NCBI GenBank assembly: GCA_938027685.1 | Contig: CALJAM010000040.1 | Location: forward strand, 1-34,220 | Length of the DNA stretch: 34,220 nucleotides | DNA from: an uncultured Bryobacteraceae bacterium | GTDB taxonomy: Bacteria; Acidobacteriota; Terriglobia; Bryobacterales; Bryobacteraceae | Direction: 5' to 3' | In this document: one piece after another, positions 31,908 to 34,220 of the stretch | How the letters are laid out: the number at the start of each line of letters is the position of its first letter | How positions within the stretch are numbered: position 1 is the stretch's first letter | The notes under the pieces: model-generated | Databases searched by the model: none | What the model was told of the DNA's origin: nothing | Seen by the model: the letters and a program-made list of their open reading frames with translations, nothing else | Position numbers and translations under genes: made by a program

Positions 31908-34208
31908 ATGAGAGCGCTGTGGTGGTTGTGGCTGGCGCCGGCGCTGGCTCTGGCGCAGTCGCCGGCACTGGTGGCTACGCGCATTTACGTGGAGGATCCC
32001 TGCGGGCGGGCGCGCGCCACCTTCTGGGTGGACGGCACGCCCTACAACGGGCCGGTGACCCTGTTCTGGCCCGAGGGCAGCAAGCACACGCTCAGCATCC
32101 CGGCCGTGCAAGAGATCGCCACCGGCATCCGTTGCACGGCCTCCGGCTGGACGGGCGTGCACCGCGATCGCGAGGAAGCCAAACTGGACGGCTTGACCAT
32201 CGCCGTCACCGCCCATCGCGACATCACCGCCTTCAAGGCCGCCGGCCAGCTCGACTACCGGCTCACCGTGCAGATCGTCAGCCAGGGCACGCTGCCCGCC
32301 TACTTCGACTGCACGCCCGGGCCCCGCTACGGCAAGATCTACGTCAACGGCGCCTGCTACGCCGCCAGCGGCGAGGTCTGGATTCCGGCCGACAGCGAGG
32401 TCCTGCTTCAGGCCTATCCGCCCGAAGGCTTCGTCTTCGACGGCTGGCAGGCGGACCTGGGCGGCTCGCAGGCCTTCGAAAGCCAGTTCCGCATGAACCG
32501 GCCCATCGTGCTCTACGCGCGCTTTGCACCCGCGGTGCGGGTGACGCTGCGAACCGAGCCGCCCGAGCTGGAGCTTCTGGCCGATCGCACCAGGGTGCGC
32601 GCACCCATCACGCTGGACTGGGGCGAAGGCAGCCGGCACACCCTGGCCCCGGTCTCGCCCCAGGCCGATCAGTGGGGCCGCTGGTGGGTCTTCGACTCCT
32701 GGTCGAACGGGCAGCCCGCCCAGCACGTCTACATCCCGGGCAAGGCCAACGTGCCCGAGAGCCTGACGGCGCGCTTCGTGCGCGGAGCGCAGGTCAGCCT
32801 GCTGACCGATCCGCCGGGCATGAACCTGGCCGTCGACGGCCGCGACAACTGGCCCTCGCTGAACTTCATCTGGGGCGTGGGGACCGCGCACCAGATCAGC
32901 GCGCCGGCCGAGCAGGAGTTCCGGGGGCGGCGCTGGACCTTCGCCGGCTGGTCCAACGGCGGGCCGGCGGTGCAGCAGATCACGGTGCCCGAGGAGGCGG
33001 CCGAGCAGGGGCTGCGGCTGACGGCGCGCTACCAGATGCTCGGCCGGCTGCGCCTGCTGAGCGCCTACGAGGTTCCCGTGCAGGTCAACGGCAGCCTCTG
33101 TCGGACCCCCTGCCTGCTCGATGTGCCGCAGGGCAGCGCGCTCACCCTGCGTGCGCAGCCCGTCGTCGAGCTGGATGAGTGGCGGCGGCTGGAGTTCACC
33201 GGCTGGGCCGATCAGAGCGAACCGGAACGGCTGTGGACGGCGGGACCGGCCGAGGAGATGCTGACCCTGAACTACCAGCCCGCCTATCGCGTACTGGCGC
33301 TGGTGGCCCCGGCCGAAGGCGCCACCCTGCGCTTCGAGCCGCCCTCGCCCGACGGCTTCTATCCCGCCGGCGCTACCGTGCGCCTGATCGCCGAGCCCCG
33401 TCCCGGCTTCCGCTTCCGGCACTGGGACGGGGACGTGCCGGGCGCCACCGCCGAGCTGAGCTTCGCGGTCACCGAGCCGCGCATCGTGCGGGCGGTGCTC
33501 GAGCGCATCCCCTACGTGCCGCCCACGGGCGTGCGCAACGCGGCCGGGCCCACGCCGGAGACGGCCGTGGCCCCGGGCTCGCTCATCGCCGTCTACGGCG
33601 TGCATCTGGCGCCGCGCTACGAGGCCGGGCCCGACAGCCCCCTGGCCCAGAGCCTGGCCGGGGTGACCCTGAGCCTGGGCGAACGGCTGCTGCCCCTGAA
33701 GTTCGTCTCACCGGAACAGATCAATGCCCAATTGTTCTCGGACTTGGGCGAGGGCGAATACCGGCTCCTGCTGCGGCAACCCGAACGCGAGCCGCTGGAG
33801 GTCCCCTTCCGCGTGGCGCGCAACGCCCCCGGCCTGTTCGAACGCGAAGAGGAGGGACGCACGCTGGCCCTGGCCTTCCATGAGGACGGCAGCCCGGTCA
33901 GCTTCGCACGGCCCGCGCGCCGCGGCGCCCTCGTCGTACTCTGGGGAACCGGCTTCGGCCCCTACCGACGACCGCTGCCCGACGGCTTCGCCGTGCCCGA
34001 GGGACTCAGGGCGGAGCTGGAGGACGAGGTCGAGCTGCGAGCCGCCGAGCGCACGCTCCGACCCGTGTGGGCCGGCGCCGCCGCCGGCCAGGTCGGCGTG
34101 GTCGCCCTGCACCTGCGCCTGCCCGCCGACCTGCCCCCAGGCCCCCTCACCCTCACCGCCCTCAGCAACGGCAAACCCTCCAACCCCGTCACCCTGCCCC
34201 TGGAGTAG
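31908..34208 (+). CDS. Secreted InlB-like repeat protein with TIGR03437-type C-terminal domain
   Basis: A 766-residue exported protein with a signal peptide (MRALWWLWLAPALALAQS). Residues about 25-535 hold roughly six divergent repeats of about 75-100 residues, each with a strand ending in a Trp motif: SGWTG (about 80), FDGWQAD (180), FDSWSNG (264), FAGWSNG (347), FTGWADQ (432) and FRHWDGD (505). This is the pattern of bacterial InlB B-like (Flg_new-type) repeats found in adhesins. The end (about 541-766) is the Solibacter-type C-terminal domain: VRNAAGPTPETAVAPGSLIAVYGVHL, FVSPEQINAQLFSDL, LVVLWGTGFGPY. The start ATG 31908 has GGGAGAG upstream and gives a clean signal peptide. An in-frame ATG at 31791 would add 39 low-complexity residues and is rejected. 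Six cysteines in the first half and a CRTPC motif suggest disulfides. Confidence 0.87.
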   Translation: MRALWWLWLAPALALAQSPALVATRIYVEDPCGRARATFWVDGTPYNGPVTLFWPEGSKHTLSIPAVQEIATGIRCTASGWTGVHRDREEAKLDGLTIAVTAHRDITAFKAAGQLDYRLTVQIVSQGTLPAYFDCTPGPRYGKIYVNGACYAASGEVWIPADSEVLLQAYPPEGFVFDGWQADLGGSQAFESQFRMNRPIVLYARFAPAVRVTLRTEPPELELLADRTRVRAPITLDWGEGSRHTLAPVSPQADQWGRWWVFDSWSNGQPAQHVYIPGKANVPESLTARFVRGAQVSLLTDPPGMNLAVDGRDNWPSLNFIWGVGTAHQISAPAEQEFRGRRWTFAGWSNGGPAVQQITVPEEAAEQGLRLTARYQMLGRLRLLSAYEVPVQVNGSLCRTPCLLDVPQGSALTLRAQPVVELDEWRRLEFTGWADQSEPERLWTAGPAEEMLTLNYQPAYRVLALVAPAEGATLRFEPPSPDGFYPAGATVRLIAEPRPGFRFRHWDGDVPGATAELSFAVTEPRIVRAVLERIPYVPPTGVRNAAGPTPETAVAPGSLIAVYGVHLAPRYEAGPDSPLAQSLAGVTLSLGERLLPLKFVSPEQINAQLFSDLGEGEYRLLLRQPEREPLEVPFRVARNAPGLFEREEEGRTLALAFHEDGSPVSFARPARRGALVVLWGTGFGPYRRPLPDGFAVPEGLRAELEDEVELRAAERTLRPVWAGAAAGQVGVVALHLRLPADLPPGPLTLTALSNGKPSNPVTLPLE

Positions 34209-34220
34209 CCGACTGCCGGC

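Noticed and set aside
31106-33178. Long plus-strand frame across the barrel and InlB-like repeat genes
   Set aside because: It is a second-frame shadow; the product is Arg/Gly/Ala-rich and patternless, while the other frame shows signal peptides and known domains.
31458-33605. Long minus-strand frame opposite the InlB-like repeat gene
   Set aside because: Antisense shadow with no start signal or recognisable domain.

Overview
The window is a GC-rich bacterial chromosome segment with densely packed genes and mostly short intergenic gaps. The gene families point to Acidobacteriota, most likely a Bryobacterales/Solibacter-like organism. Two large secreted proteins at the right end carry a C-terminal domain that I recognise as the 'Solibacter C-terminal' type (TIGR03437). 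The middle holds families common in that group: DUF1080, a sulfatase, Tat-exported Gfo/Idh/MocA oxidoreductase and ceramidase-like hydrolase. This placement comes from reading protein families by eye, not from a search.

Layout. (1) 1-1912 is the conserved translation/transcription block tuf(3' end)-rpmG-tRNA-Trp-secE-nusG-rplK. It stops at rplK, and rplA does not follow. (2) 1956-4686 holds two related AmrS-like radical SAM genes transcribed away from each other, the second overlapping a nitroreductase gene. (3) 4699-17942 is a run of mostly single-gene units: ceramidase-like hydrolase, two Gfo/Idh/MocA oxidoreductases, YkgJ-type cysteine-cluster protein, dual-specificity phosphatase, DUF1080 protein, alpha/beta hydrolase, AI-2E family permease, another radical SAM enzyme, LolA-like exported protein, sulfatase, and a GatC/AtzG-like small protein coupled to an amidase. 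Two convergent gene pairs overlap at their 3' ends. (4) 17992-20220 encodes a LuxR-type regulator with a degenerate receiver domain and a polytopic membrane protein. (5) 20374-27143 is a Tad/Flp pilus (type IVc) core in the order cpaB-cpaC-cpaE-cpaF-tadB-tadC with 4-bp overlaps between the first genes. A perfect hairpin and a 29-residue single-membrane-span protein follow. No pilin, prepilin peptidase, tadD, tadE or tadG is visible. (6) 27636-34208 holds three exported proteins: a beta-propeller protein with a TIGR03437-type end, an outer-membrane-barrel-like protein, and a protein of about six InlB-like repeats with a TIGR03437-type end. They are separated by unusual G-rich, T-poor leaders that share a short repeat.

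How they fit together. Region 1 is housekeeping. Region 5 would build an envelope-spanning secretion/pilus machine: secretin CpaC, CpaB, localisation ATPase CpaE, motor ATPase CpaF and inner-membrane platform TadB/TadC. Region 6, in the same orientation just downstream, supplies surface or secreted proteins that could be displayed with it; that link is inference from position only. The most unusual points are the AmrS-like pair without its usual partners, the pilin-less Tad core with its 29-aa companion, and the T-poor repeated leaders of the secreted-protein cluster.
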